Below, one piece after another: positions 1 through 5,732 of a stretch of 6,156 nucleotides of DNA. Source of the stretch: Pseudobdellovibrionaceae bacterium (lineage in GTDB: Bacteria > Bdellovibrionota > Bdellovibrionia > Bdellovibrionales > JAMPXM01); NCBI GenBank assembly GCA_016791465.1, contig JAEUWE010000242.1:1-6156 (forward strand), in the 5' to 3' direction. The notes beneath the pieces were generated by a model. It saw nothing but the letters and a program-made list of their open reading frames with translations. It was not told the DNA's origin and searched no databases. Made by a program: the position numbers and the translations under genes. Position 1 is the stretch's first letter, and the number at the start of each line of letters is the position of its first letter.

Positions 1-314
1 GCCTCGATTGCGCTGAGGGAGGTATCGGGAGGAATGACCATCTTTTCGGCCTCCATGTCGTAGAAGTACCATGAGTAGGCTTCGCGCCAGCCGATTGGAG
101 TTTTGACGGGAACTGGAAACGGGCCATTGGGTGCAATCCAAGCGATGTCGCGGAGTTCGTGCGGCCAGCCATTGGGGAAGAGGCGACGAAAAAAACTTGC
201 GCCATGGTCGGTGTAGCCGTGCAGAAAAAGCGCGATCGCCCTTGGTGCCGTGGTTGGCCGGTGCACGTGATAGTGGATGGGGAGATCGGCTTTGATCCAT
301 GTGGTCTGCTTCAT
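1..314 (-). CDS. Alpha/beta-hydrolase esterase (phospholipase/carboxylesterase type), N-terminal part
   Basis: The first 104 codons of a minus-strand gene are present; the rest lies beyond the left edge. The translation begins MKQTTWIKADLPIHYHV and soon reaches LFLHGYTDHGASFF, the HG-type oxyanion-hole segment after the first core strand of alpha/beta hydrolases. It then shows WIAPNGPFPVP and GWREAYSWYFYD, the pattern of the Abhydrolase_2 family of small cytoplasmic serine esterases (YpfH-like). The GxSxG nucleophile and the catalytic Asp and His would lie in the missing part, so activity cannot be judged. No signal peptide is visible. The ATG at 314-312 is preceded by GAGG nine bases upstream. 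The gene is divergent from the DinB-like operon and shares its 77-bp intergenic region and palindrome. The substrate is unknown: short-chain carboxyl esters or lysophospholipids are typical for the family. Confidence 0.85.
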   Translation of the reverse strand, partial: MKQTTWIKADLPIHYHVHRPTTAPRAIALFLHGYTDHGASFFRRLFPNGWPHELRDIAWIAPNGPFPVPVKTPIGWREAYSWYFYDMEAEKMVIPPDTSLSAIE

Positions 315-319
315 TGGTC

Positions 320-349
320 TTGACCTCGCTTCAAAAACAATATTACGAT
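320..349 (+). promoter_or_regulatory. Putative sigma-70 type promoter for the DinB/DUF4442 operon
   Basis: TTGACC at 320-325 matches the -35 consensus in five of six positions. It is followed by an 18-bp spacer and TACGAT at 344-349, which matches the -10 in four of six. The predicted transcript would start near 356 and leave a leader of about 36 nt before the ATG at 392. The -10 lies inside the 20-bp palindrome. Assigned by eye only. Confidence 0.4.
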
Positions 350-358
350 CGTAATATT
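339..358. promoter_or_regulatory. Perfect 20-bp palindrome, probable operator
   Basis: AATATTACGATCGTAATATT is identical to its own reverse complement over all 20 bases, and the symmetry stops immediately outside. It lies in the 77-bp gap between the divergent esterase and DinB-like genes and covers the likely -10 of the rightward promoter. A long uninterrupted palindrome at this place is typical of sites bound by dimeric repressors such as TetR- or MarR-family proteins. No regulator gene is in the window, so the binding protein is unknown. It lacks a loop and a U-tract, so it is not a terminator. Confidence 0.65.
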
Positions 359-391
359 AAAGCAACTAAATCGCTGAAAGGACGTCGATTT

Positions 392-991
392 ATGAGACAT
401 GAAAACTCTGGTTCCGAGCCGCAGCTGGCCCCTCCAGGAGCCGGAATACCGGCTCCGCATCGTCTTTTTATGACCTATGTGGTGCGTCCATTCATTGCAG
501 CTCGTTCTGATTGGCAAGAGAATGCCCGACTGTTTCGTCGCTGGACGGAGAAAATTGAAGCGGAGCTCTTGGGGATGAGTGACACGGAGTTGACTCAGCG
601 GGTGCTGGTTCCGCCGCAAATTGGTCTCGAAGACAGTTCGCGCTTCTGGTCGGTGGCGATGGCTCTCGAGCACCTGGTCATTGTTGGCTCGAAGATCGAA
701 ATGCTGATTGGCGAACTTGCCGAAGAGAGAGTTCCGCCCCAGGCGAAGGTTGATACCGCAGCGGTCAAACCACTCGGCGAACTGTCCGCGGAGCAAGCGG
801 TTCGAGAGTTTCGCGCGTGGGCCCATGGCGCTGAGAAAAGAGTTTTAGAAACGAGTCGTTCCCGAACGTCAAAAGCTCATCTGGTGCATCCTTGGTTTGG
901 ACCGTTCAATTCACTCAGTTGGCAGTGGCTGCTCGCGCAGCATCACGGCATTCACCTCAAGCAGATTCGCGAGATTAAAAAAGGATTGTGA
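392..991 (+). CDS. DinB-like (DUF1569/DinB_2 type) putative metal-binding protein
   Basis: A 199-aa soluble protein. The pattern fits the DinB/YfiT-like four-helix-bundle superfamily, whose members usually hold a metal through three histidines. Candidate ligands are H94 in ALEHLVIVGSK and the C-terminal pair in LLAQHHGIHLKQI (H184 or H185, and H188). HPWFGPFNSLSWQWL (H166 onward) resembles the HPxFGxLT..W segment before the last helix in DUF1569 and DinB_2 proteins. Some superfamily members are thiol-dependent transferases, but many have no known reaction, so no substrate is assigned. An upstream in-frame GTG-type start at 299 would run through the promoter and palindrome. The ATG at 392 is preferred because AAAGGA (377-382) lies nine bases before it. 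The first 20 or so residues are Pro/Gly-rich and probably disordered. It is coupled to the next gene by a TGATG overlap. Confidence 0.72.
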   Translation: MRHENSGSEPQLAPPGAGIPAPHRLFMTYVVRPFIAARSDWQENARLFRRWTEKIEAELLGMSDTELTQRVLVPPQIGLEDSSRFWSVAMALEHLVIVGSKIEMLIGELAEERVPPQAKVDTAAVKPLGELSAEQAVREFRAWAHGAEKRVLETSRSRTSKAHLVHPWFGPFNSLSWQWLLAQHHGIHLKQIREIKKGL

Positions 992-1524
992 TGAGCTCGG
1001 TGGATAAGCCTAAAAGTCGGCAAAAGCCGGGATTCATAAAAAGTCGTCTGCTCTACTTTTGGAACTTTTGGCCGCCCTTTATTGGCGCAGGCATATCAAT
1101 TCAAAAAGTTGAAGGTGGCTGGGGAGACGGCATTCGGGCGATGGAAGTTCGATTGCGTCTTTGGCCATGGAACTCGAACTATGTCGGTACGCAGTTTGGC
1201 GGATCGCTTTTTGCGATGACGGATCCGTTCTTGATGGTGATGCTGATGCGGCGCCTGGGGCGAGACTTTGTCGTCTGGGATAAGGCGGCCAGTATTCGTT
1301 ACGCCCGCCCCGGGCGTTCGGACTGTTTTGTGCGTTTTGAAGTTTCAGAAGAGTTGGTCGCCGATCTTCGTGAGCGAGCCGCGCGCGAGGGGAAGTTTGA
1401 CTGGACGACAAGAGTTGAAGTGCGGGACGTCGAAGGACAGGTCGTCGCGGAGGTGGAGAAGGTGATCTATATTTCGAAAAGGTCGCTCTACGAAGCTCGA
1501 TCGTCTTCGAGGAATGAAACTTAG
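991..1524 (+). CDS. DUF4442 hotdog-fold protein, possible acyl-CoA thioesterase
   Basis: A 177-aa protein matching the DUF4442 group of hotdog-fold thioesterase-like proteins. The telling stretch is NYVGTQFGGSLFAMTDPFLM (from about residue 68), the central helix with its glycine-rich turn. It is followed by FVVWDKAASIRYARPGRSD, the strand seen in this family. The C-terminal part (about 110-170) supplies the remaining strands, with WTTRVEVRDVEGQVVAEVEKVIYI. Hotdog relatives hydrolyse acyl-CoA thioesters, but a substrate cannot be read from the sequence. The ATG at 991 overlaps the upstream stop by one base and has AAGGA five bases before it. A GTG at 988 is possible but too close to that site. 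It is co-transcribed with the DinB-like gene. No signal peptide is seen; the aromatic N-terminal segment LLYFWNFWPPFIGAGI may form an amphipathic or membrane-touching helix. Confidence 0.82.
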   Translation: MSSVDKPKSRQKPGFIKSRLLYFWNFWPPFIGAGISIQKVEGGWGDGIRAMEVRLRLWPWNSNYVGTQFGGSLFAMTDPFLMVMLMRRLGRDFVVWDKAASIRYARPGRSDCFVRFEVSEELVADLRERAAREGKFDWTTRVEVRDVEGQVVAEVEKVIYISKRSLYEARSSSRNET

Positions 1525-1540
1525 TGCTCCGGAGCATTTT
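1523..1540 (+). terminator. Possible short intrinsic terminator after the DUF4442 gene
   Basis: TGCTCCGGAGCA at 1525-1536 is a perfect palindrome directly after the TAG stop and is followed by TTTT. With a four-base CCGG loop, a stem of about six pairs including a G-U pair can form. The stem and U-tract are short, so termination may be weak, and read-through into the kinase operon is possible. Confidence 0.35.
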
Positions 1541-1689
1541 GACGCATCAATTGTTATAGCATTGTTTAATGTTATCAATTTGATTCATTTAGCTGTCACT
1601 TATCTAAAGCTTAATATTGAACTGAGGGGAGGTAGCCGAGAAGATGGGGGGTATCGCTCGGTCGGCACGTTTACATTGAGGCGAAAAAC
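1541..1689 (+). promoter_or_regulatory. AT-rich promoter/leader region of the signalling operon
   Basis: This gap before the kinase changes composition sharply. About 1541-1620 is AT-rich with several weak promoter-like hexamers, for example TTGTTA, a 16-bp spacer, then TATCAA; none is convincing. About 1625-1670 is G-rich, with AGGGGAGG and a six-G run. A possible 11-codon reading frame (ATG 1644, stop 1677-1679) follows the AGGGGAGG at a loose spacing of 11 bases. CCGAG (1636-1640) can pair with CTCGG (1657-1661). The region most likely carries the operon promoter, but no exact site can be fixed. No known riboswitch was recognised. Confidence 0.45.
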
Positions 1690-3003
1690 ATGGACGAGAA
1701 GCTTTTGGTAGAAAAGCTACTGCAGAAACATGGGCTAAGCTCGATGCTTTCATCGAATTCAGCGGCCTGGGAAAGTTTTATTGCTGATGTTACAGCGGTC
1801 ATTGTTGAAACTCAGAAGATTCAAAAGCGCCAAGAGCAACTTCTCGAAATTAGCTATCAAGAGGTGAATGAGTGGTGGAATGTCATCACTGCTCGTGAGT
1901 CGATCATCAAATCGATATTGGACGCTTCAACAGACATCATTATTACAATTGATTCGCAGGGAAATATTGAAGAGTTCAACCACGGCGCCGAGAAGGTTTT
2001 TGGGGTATCAAAACGTCGTGCGGTGGGGACATCTGTTTTTGATCTGATTGGGCGCGGGCCATTCTACGATGAGCTGCGGCAGATCATAACGGGCGATTCA
2101 GAACGAAGCAGAGGGACTTTCGGTCATGCACCTGAGAGGTGGACGGTCTGCCGGCGAGATGGGGCATCTTTTGATGCCGAAATTGTGATTTCCACGATAA
2201 CTCAAGGCAAGAATCGAATCTACCCACTTTATATTCGAGATCTCACTGAACAAATTGAATCTCAGCGTGTCCTTGAGGAAAGTCGAACGCAGGCCGCTCA
2301 AGCCGCAAAAATGGCATCTCTTGGCGAAATGGCCGGCGGCATCGCGCATGAAATCAATACGCCTCTGAATATTTTTACGATGTATGCAGAGATACTTCGT
2401 GACTGTGCTCGAGATCAAGCTCTCGACACACCGACGATTTTGGATGCTGCCGATACAATCGAGAATACAGCAACAAGAATTTCGAAAATCGTGCAGGGGT
2501 TACGCAGTTTTTCTCGCGATGATAGTCAGGACAGCATGACGTCGATAGCGGTTATCGACATCGTCAACGACACGTTAGCGCTGTGCCGAGAAAGATTCTC
2601 AACACATGGGATTTCGATCAGGGTTACAGAAATTGATCCGACCTGGAAGGTGCGCGGTCGGCCGACGAGTTTGAGTCAGGTTCTCCTCAATCTACTCAAT
2701 AACGCACACGACGCGATTGAGACGATGCCTGAGCGTTGGATCGAAGTCGGAGCCGTTGAAAAGGCCGGTATGTTGCACATCAATGTGACAGACAGCGGAA
2801 CTGGAATCTCGAAGGAACTTGCAGCAAAAATCATGAGCCCCTTTTTTACGACGAAGCCAATCGGGAAAGGGACCGGGTTGGGACTGAGTATCTCGAAGGG
2901 TATTATTGAGAAGCATGCGGGCCAGCTCATCTATGACAGTTCGTGTGGCAACACTCGTTTTGTCATGAGCTTGCCAAGATTTGTCGCAGAGGAGGCGGCA
3001 TGA
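1690..3003 (+). CDS. Cytoplasmic PAS-domain sensor histidine kinase
   Basis: A 437-aa histidine kinase that autophosphorylates on a histidine and passes the phosphate to a receiver, most likely that of the next gene. An N-terminal, partly coiled-coil helical region (about 1-73) is followed by a PAS domain (about 74-186: SIIKSILDASTDIIITIDSQ, FNHGAEKVFGVS, closing with YIRDLTEQIESQ). The dimerisation helix carries GEMAGGIAHEINTPLNIF with phospho-acceptor H220. The ATPase domain has an N-box (NLLNNAHDAIE, N338), a G1 box (DSGTGIS, D368), an F-box (PFFTTKP, F385-F386) and a G2 box (GKGTGLGLS). All catalytic boxes look intact. There are no membrane segments, so it senses a cytoplasmic signal or a partner protein; the PAS ligand is not apparent. 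The ATG at 1690 follows GAGG eight bases upstream. The stop overlaps the next start by four bases (ATGA), showing translational coupling. Confidence 0.95.
   Translation: MDEKLLVEKLLQKHGLSSMLSSNSAAWESFIADVTAVIVETQKIQKRQEQLLEISYQEVNEWWNVITARESIIKSILDASTDIIITIDSQGNIEEFNHGAEKVFGVSKRRAVGTSVFDLIGRGPFYDELRQIITGDSERSRGTFGHAPERWTVCRRDGASFDAEIVISTITQGKNRIYPLYIRDLTEQIESQRVLEESRTQAAQAAKMASLGEMAGGIAHEINTPLNIFTMYAEILRDCARDQALDTPTILDAADTIENTATRISKIVQGLRSFSRDDSQDSMTSIAVIDIVNDTLALCRERFSTHGISIRVTEIDPTWKVRGRPTSLSQVLLNLLNNAHDAIETMPERWIEVGAVEKAGMLHINVTDSGTGISKELAAKIMSPFFTTKPIGKGTGLGLSISKGIIEKHAGQLIYDSSCGNTRFVMSLPRFVAEEAA
2988..2995 (+). promoter_or_regulatory. Strong ribosome binding site for the HD-GYP regulator
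   Basis: AGAGGAGG inside the last codons of the kinase gene lies four bases before the ATG at 3000. It fixes that ATG as the start of the regulator, rather than the in-frame start at 2943 inside the kinase. Confidence 0.7.
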
Positions 3004-4427
3004 CCAGCAATGGTGTGTTTGATCCGAAAAGGGACGACAATCAGTTCAACGTTTTGCTCGTTGAAGACGATCATGTTTTCCGCGGTCTTATCGCTAAAAA
3101 TTTACGTCGGCGTGGGCTTAATGTACGTGAGGCCGAGAATGGATTAGTTGCGAAAACAATCCTCGAGCTTGTTGATAACGTATTTCATGTCGTGATCTCA
3201 GACGTACGAATGCCCGAGATGGATGGTGTCGCTCTGCTGAAGCATGTTCGCAGTACGAGCAAAGTACCTTTTATCGTGATGACGGGATTTTCGGAGCTGA
3301 TTGAAGCGAGGAACGCATTTGAGCTTGGCGCAACGGAGTTTTTACCAAAGCCAGTCAAGACGGAGGCTCTTCTGGAGGCGATCAGTCGATGTCTGACGCC
3401 GCCATCGGCGCGAGAAGAAGCGCCCCGTCAGACGGACACTCTTCGCGTTGATGAATTCTGCCAAATTCATGTCGATGAGTTTATTTCAACAACGAGTTTA
3501 CGCTCTGATATCTATCTGAAGCTCGGCGAGAAATTCGTCAAAGTGGCTCACAAAGGCGACTCAGTTCCGATTGATCGACTGAAGAAGTATCAGGCGAGTT
3601 CGGTCGACTACCTCTATGTTCGGGTCGAAGAGTTTCGAAACTACGTCAATCTCAACATTCAGGTCTCGAATGTCATTTCGCAATCGAACGTGATCGCGAA
3701 AGAGGCGAAGCTGCGAGTTTTGAAGCACACAGCCGAGATTATAACGGAGACGTGTTTTCGCGACGGATTTGATAAGGTCATTTGTGACTCGGCATCGCGG
3801 GTGGTTCTCGATACCGTACGACTCGTTGGAGACGACCGAGATATTCTTTCGGTTCTTGCGAATATGCATTCTGGCGCCAATCGCCTTTATGTTCACTCTG
3901 TCGCCGTGTCTGTTTTTTCAACTATGATTGCGAAAGCCGTTGGCTGGGCCAGTATGACAACTCAGTTCAAAGCATCGGCATGCGGCCTGTTTCACGATAT
4001 TGGCAAGCGCGAGCTTGATCCTGAAATTCTTGATAAGAAGAGAATTCTATTGTCGCTTGAAGAGGTCAAAGCGCTCGAGTCGCACGTCGTACGCGGTCGA
4101 AATATTCTGCGTCAGTTGCCGAGTTTGCCCGAGGACGTTGGTGAAGTGGCCTATCAGCATCATGAAAACTTCAATGGCACTGGTTATCCTCACGCGATAA
4201 AGGGCGACCAGATTCATCCCATGGCTCGCGTGGTCAGGGTTGCTGACCTATTTGTTGGTATGCTCTTCCCGGTCAATGACGAAGATCGTTTGGAGCCCGC
4301 CGCTGCCGTCAAGAAAATTGAAAAGATCTATGAGGGTGAAATTGATCCGCAGTTTTTGCGTGGGCTTGCGAAAGCTTTGAATGTCCCGCTCGAGGTTCCG
4401 AGGGATTTTGGGAAACGAGTCGGTTGA
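3000..4427 (+). CDS. Response regulator with receiver and HD-GYP (c-di-GMP phosphodiesterase) domains
   Basis: A 475-aa two-component output protein. The receiver (about 15-132) has the acidic pocket E22/D23, phospho-acceptor D68 in VVISDVRMPEMDG, T95 in IVMTG and K117 in LPKPVK, so it should be phosphorylatable. Residues about 150-240 form a separate region (SDIYLKLGEKFVKVAHKGD, SSVDYLYVRVEEF) that I cannot name; similar segments occur before HD-GYP domains in related bacteria, from memory. The HD-GYP domain (about 240-465) has H299, H332-D333 (FHDIGK), H362, H387-H388 and GTGYP, then KGDQIHPMARVVRVADLF with D416. Such domains hydrolyse cyclic-di-GMP to pGpG or GMP using a two- or three-metal centre. 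Variations: HHEN with NGTGYP where HHER..DGxGYP is usual, and V419 where ADxFDAL has a second Asp. The metal ligands appear present, so activity is likely but not certain. It is coupled to the kinase gene. Confidence 0.93.
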   Translation: MTSNGVFDPKRDDNQFNVLLVEDDHVFRGLIAKNLRRRGLNVREAENGLVAKTILELVDNVFHVVISDVRMPEMDGVALLKHVRSTSKVPFIVMTGFSELIEARNAFELGATEFLPKPVKTEALLEAISRCLTPPSAREEAPRQTDTLRVDEFCQIHVDEFISTTSLRSDIYLKLGEKFVKVAHKGDSVPIDRLKKYQASSVDYLYVRVEEFRNYVNLNIQVSNVISQSNVIAKEAKLRVLKHTAEIITETCFRDGFDKVICDSASRVVLDTVRLVGDDRDILSVLANMHSGANRLYVHSVAVSVFSTMIAKAVGWASMTTQFKASACGLFHDIGKRELDPEILDKKRILLSLEEVKALESHVVRGRNILRQLPSLPEDVGEVAYQHHENFNGTGYPHAIKGDQIHPMARVVRVADLFVGMLFPVNDEDRLEPAAAVKKIEKIYEGEIDPQFLRGLAKALNVPLEVPRDFGKRVG

Positions 4428-4460
4428 ATCAGAAGTTTGTGAATACGAGGTATGACCAAT

Positions 4461-4464
4461 GAGG
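4461..4464 (+). promoter_or_regulatory. Ribosome binding site supporting a TTG start
   Basis: GAGG ends five bases before the TTG at 4470. The two ATGs nearby (4452 and 4459) open frames that stop within a few codons, and an in-frame stop at 4467-4469 lies just before the TTG, so TTG is the only upstream start that gives the 79-codon frame. Confidence 0.45.
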
Positions 4465-4469
4465 TTTGA

Positions 4470-4709
4470 TTGATACCACCTAAGACAGACCCAGTATGGC
4501 GGGAGATTGTCGATCGGACTGAGGACTTTGAGGTCTCAGCCCTTCCGACGAAAATGCTCTTTATGCGAATAAAGATGCTTCGCCATAGCGGAACGTCGCA
4601 GAGTATGACCGACGCTATAAATGCAGCCTTTGATTTTTTCAGCAAAAATAGAGAAGCCGTTCGAGACGATATCGAAGTCGTCTTTGGGAAGCAAAATGAG
4701 AAAAAATAA
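4470..4709 (+). CDS. Small conserved-looking protein in the signalling operon, function unknown
   Basis: A 79-aa soluble, charged protein, without cysteines, membrane segments or signal peptide. It reads DPVWREIVDRTEDFEVSALP, then a helical stretch KMLFMRIKMLRHS, and a C-terminal helical part DAINAAFDFFSKNREAVRDD. I do not recognise a named family. I have a vague memory of similar short proteins starting DPxW..IV next to relatives of the following gene, which a search should test. Reasons to believe it: same strand and spacing (42 bases after the HD-GYP gene), a GAGG site before the TTG start, a 14-bp overlap into the next gene, and a plausible globular composition. The next in-frame Met is residue 29, too late. 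A small adaptor or partner of the FIST-like protein or kinase is conceivable but unproven. Confidence 0.65.
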   Translation: MIPPKTDPVWREIVDRTEDFEVSALPTKMLFMRIKMLRHSGTSQSMTDAINAAFDFFSKNREAVRDDIEVVFGKQNEKK

Positions 4710-5730
4710 TCCTGTATCGATGATGTCTGTTGAGAGCGCGAACTCTCTTGTGTCGCAAGGACTGAAGTTACTCGTCGCTGGCGAAGAGGGGCTGCTTAAG
4801 CAACTCAATAAGGGGAATTGGATCGGCGGAACGATTCCCTATTTTATGAGCGAGCGAGGCGGGGTACAGACTCGGGGCGAGATTCAAGTCACCGTGTTGC
4901 CGCCTGAGGCGAAGGACTTGAAGATTCTTTTTTATGACGAGGCCGCAATACATAGGATCCCAGAAGACTATCGCAGCAACGGATTTAGCTTTGTTATCAT
5001 ACCGGCGTTCTCGGGAGTGCATCACAGGTTTGCCAAAGAGGGAATTACTTGGCGGGGTATTCTTGATCGGCCGCTGGTGGGATGGGTCTCGGGTATTCAT
5101 CTTGACGATCTTGGTCGGGTGACGCCCAAAGTCTTCAACGGTCAGACGGGTGAGGTTTCGGATGCGGCAGCTGTGGTTATGCATCTCGATCTGCCAAGAG
5201 AGATCTACGCGAAGGTCAATATTATCAATCTTTTTGAGCAGGGCCACGACGACCACATTTCGTTTCCGCAAACGGGCTTTGAAGTTGAGGATTGTCTTAT
5301 CAATGACACGACTCAAAATTTTGCCGACTATCTTATCGATCGAAAAATCGATCTGAAGCTTCCTTTGGTCGCGGACTACTTTGGCGCGAAGATCAATGTC
5401 AGCGTTCGCAGTGTGGATGCCACAAAAAAAGTCGTTCATCTTTATGCGCCAGTGTTTAGTCATGTCGAGTATCGTTTCGCGAAGCCGCTTCGGAATTATG
5501 AAAGCCAGTTTCGGGCGCGATTGGATGAACAGAAAATTGATCCGCTGTTTAAGTGTAACTGTATTCTGAACTATCTCTACGCAGAGCTTGAGGGCAAGAA
5601 GACTGCGCACATGCAGGGCCCGATTACTTTTGGTGAGATCGCCTACATGCTGCTCAATCAGACTCTAGTCTATTTGACGCTTGAGAAAAAAGAGCGCGGA
5701 GTCGACCGAGAGCCGACTCCGAAAATTTGA
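4696..5730 (+). CDS. FIST-like protein of unknown function (probably DUF6976 family)
   Basis: A 344-aa soluble protein. Its hallmarks are GNWIGGTIPYFM (40-51) with a following GG, GWVSGIHLDDLGRVTPKVFN (129-148), then a strand VVMHLDLP, KLPLVADYFGAKINVSVRSV (221-240), FKCNCILNYLYAELEG (285-300) and GPITFGEIAYMLLNQTLVYL (308-327). The GNWIGGTIPYFM and CNCILNY motifs match, as I recall, DUF6976. The order of parts resembles the FIST_N plus FIST_C sensory protein, especially the final GxxxxGEI...NQT block. FIST proteins are proposed to bind small ligands, and the NosP subgroup binds haem and nitric oxide and partners with a histidine kinase. C287 and C289, and several histidines (H109, H110, H184, H187), could serve as ligands, but none is shown to. 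The ATG at 4696, with GGGAAG just before it, is preferred over 4621, which would overlap the small gene far more. It is the last gene of the operon, ending in a hairpin. Confidence 0.75.
   Translation: MRKNNPVSMMSVESANSLVSQGLKLLVAGEEGLLKQLNKGNWIGGTIPYFMSERGGVQTRGEIQVTVLPPEAKDLKILFYDEAAIHRIPEDYRSNGFSFVIIPAFSGVHHRFAKEGITWRGILDRPLVGWVSGIHLDDLGRVTPKVFNGQTGEVSDAAAVVMHLDLPREIYAKVNIINLFEQGHDDHISFPQTGFEVEDCLINDTTQNFADYLIDRKIDLKLPLVADYFGAKINVSVRSVDATKKVVHLYAPVFSHVEYRFAKPLRNYESQFRARLDEQKIDPLFKCNCILNYLYAELEGKKTAHMQGPITFGEIAYMLLNQTLVYLTLEKKERGVDREPTPKI
5686..5721 (-). terminator. Hairpin terminator between convergent genes
   Basis: CGGAGTCG (5697-5704) and CGACTCCG (5714-5721) form a perfect eight-pair GC-rich stem with a nine-base loop. 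Read on the minus strand, the stem is followed five bases later by six T (plus-strand A-run 5686-5691), as expected for an intrinsic terminator of the minus-strand gene ending at 5733. On the plus strand only AAAATTT follows, so it would terminate the FIST-like operon less well. The hairpin overlaps the last codons of the FIST-like gene. Confidence 0.5.
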
Positions 5731-5732
5731 AT

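Noticed and set aside
311..826. 171-codon minus-strand open frame opposite the DinB-like gene
   Set aside because: It is antisense to the better supported DinB-like gene, runs through the palindrome and promoter, and shows no family pattern.
1079..1537. 152-codon minus-strand open frame opposite the DUF4442 gene
   Set aside because: Its Ser/Pro/Arg-rich translation is typical of a shadow frame, and the plus-strand product matches a known family.
1574..1584. ATCAA-T-TTGAT inverted repeat resembling half of an FNR/CRP-type site
   Set aside because: The arms are in the reverse order and with the wrong spacing compared with TTGATnnnnATCAA, so it is probably chance in an AT-rich stretch.
1514..1711. 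65-codon plus-strand frame spanning the AT-rich gap
   Set aside because: It starts inside the DUF4442 gene, runs through the likely terminator and promoter region, ends inside the kinase gene, and has no ribosome site or recognisable pattern.
4768..5610. 280-codon minus-strand open frame opposite the FIST-like gene
   Set aside because: It lies fully antisense to a gene with recognisable family motifs, overlaps coupled operon structure, has an unusual basic composition and no recognisable domain.
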